6,033 nucleotides of DNA from Planctomycetota bacterium (GTDB lineage: Bacteria; Planctomycetota; Planctomycetia; Isosphaerales; Isosphaeraceae), in NCBI GenBank assembly GCA_021778575.1, contig JAJYCH010000322.1:1-6033 (forward strand), given 5' to 3'. This document shows positions 5,640-6,033 of this stretch, piece after piece (position 1 is the stretch's first letter; each line of letters begins with the position of its first letter). The notes beneath the pieces were generated by a model that did no database searches, was not told the DNA's origin, and saw only the letters and a program-made list of their open reading frames with translations. The position numbers were made by a program, and so were the translations under genes.

Positions 5640-6033
5640 GGATGCCGGGCATCGGCGTGCCGCAACTGGCCAGCCGCTGCGGATGGCGCTCGGGCTCGTG
5701 CTCGCGCGTGTGCAGCACGGTCAGCGCCATCGGCGCCTCCGACTGGCCGTAGATTTGCATGAACACCGGGCCGAAGACGTCGATGGCCTCGGGCAGCCGC
5801 GCCGGCGACATCGGCGCAGCGCCGTAGATCACCATTGCCAGGCTCGACAGGTCGTGCTGCCGACGCTGCGGCGCGTCGAGCAGCACGTAGATCATGGTCG
5901 GCACCATGAAGGTGGCGTTGATGCGGTGCTGCTGCACCAGCCGGCAGAAGCTGGCGACCTCGAAGCCGGCGCGCTTCACGACGGTGCCCGAGCGCATCAG
6001 CACCGGCATGATCACGGTGCCCGAAGCGTGCGT
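5617..6033 (-). CDS. AMP-forming acyl-CoA synthetase (ANL family) internal fragment
   Basis: About 139 residues from the middle of an adenylate-forming enzyme that activates a carboxylic acid with ATP and then CoA; such enzymes are usually around 500-550 residues. The fragment is open at the right edge (THASGTVIMPVL...). Recognisable parts are VKRAGFEV, INATFMVPTMIYVLLD, LSSLAMVIYGAAPMSP, the A5-type motif MQIYGQSEAP (YGxTE in many relatives), and CGTPMPGIQLRLLDE. Homology stops at LLDE, where relatives continue with a Gly-rich loop; here the frame runs on as Gln/His/Arg-rich nonsense antisense-like sequence because it has entered the secreted-protein gene in another frame. The segment is richer in GC (about 70%) and favours CGC and CTG, unlike its neighbours. 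It suggests a medium/long-chain fatty acyl-CoA ligase of proteobacterial or actinobacterial style; the substrate is unknown. Confidence 0.85.

Noticed and set aside
4758..5762. Long rightward open frame (334 codons) opposite the secreted-protein gene
   Set aside because: Its product is a monotonous Asp/Val/Ala/Gly/Arg mixture with no motif, while the opposite strand shows clear domains. It also crosses the probable junction near 5630. It is an antisense shadow of GC-rich coding DNA.

Overview
The window looks like a fragment of a GC-rich planctomycete-type genome, possibly Isosphaeraceae or a relative. That placement is inferred from style, not from a marker gene: roughly 60-65% GC, wide intergenic gaps, a NarL-type regulator beside an orphan degenerate receiver, and a Cys-rich secreted protein with a DUF1349-like beta-sandwich. 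No rRNA, tRNA, CRISPR array, insertion sequence or phage gene is visible.

Layout, left to right. A response regulator cut by the left edge reads leftward (1-332, possibly starting at 524). A gap of about 450 bases follows, holding one doubtful small reading frame. Three rightward genes come next: a HAD-IIB phosphatase (972-1658), a bile acid:sodium symporter (BASS/SBF) family transporter (1783-2856), and a stand-alone receiver-like protein without the phosphoacceptor aspartate (3191-3571). Hairpins between 3595 and 3739 separate these from a leftward block. That block consists of a small protein (3746-4093, start possibly 4150), a perfect 15-bp inverted repeat (4157-4188), and a large Cys-rich extracytoplasmic protein (4209 to about 5639, N-terminus missing). 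The right end (about 5617-6033) is an internal fragment of an AMP-forming acyl-CoA synthetase, also leftward. It runs out of frame into the secreted protein gene, with no stop for one and no start for the other.

The most interesting signal is a shared module. The small protein is almost entirely an 82-residue domain that also occurs inside the neighbouring secreted protein. The two copies align without a gap at 39 of 82 identical positions (hand count). All six cysteines of the secreted copy are replaced in the small protein. I do not recognise this domain. The pair looks like a duplicated module, one copy adapted to an oxidising compartment and the other cysteine-free and without a visible signal peptide.

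The second point is the junction near 5617-5640. Two unrelated coding sequences meet within about 24 bases that fit both reading frames, and base composition and codon use change there. This is most simply an assembly chimera at the contig end, so the synthetase fragment should not be assigned to the same organism without checking. HAD phosphatase and transporter lie 124 bases apart with a hairpin between them; whether they work together cannot be told from the sequence.
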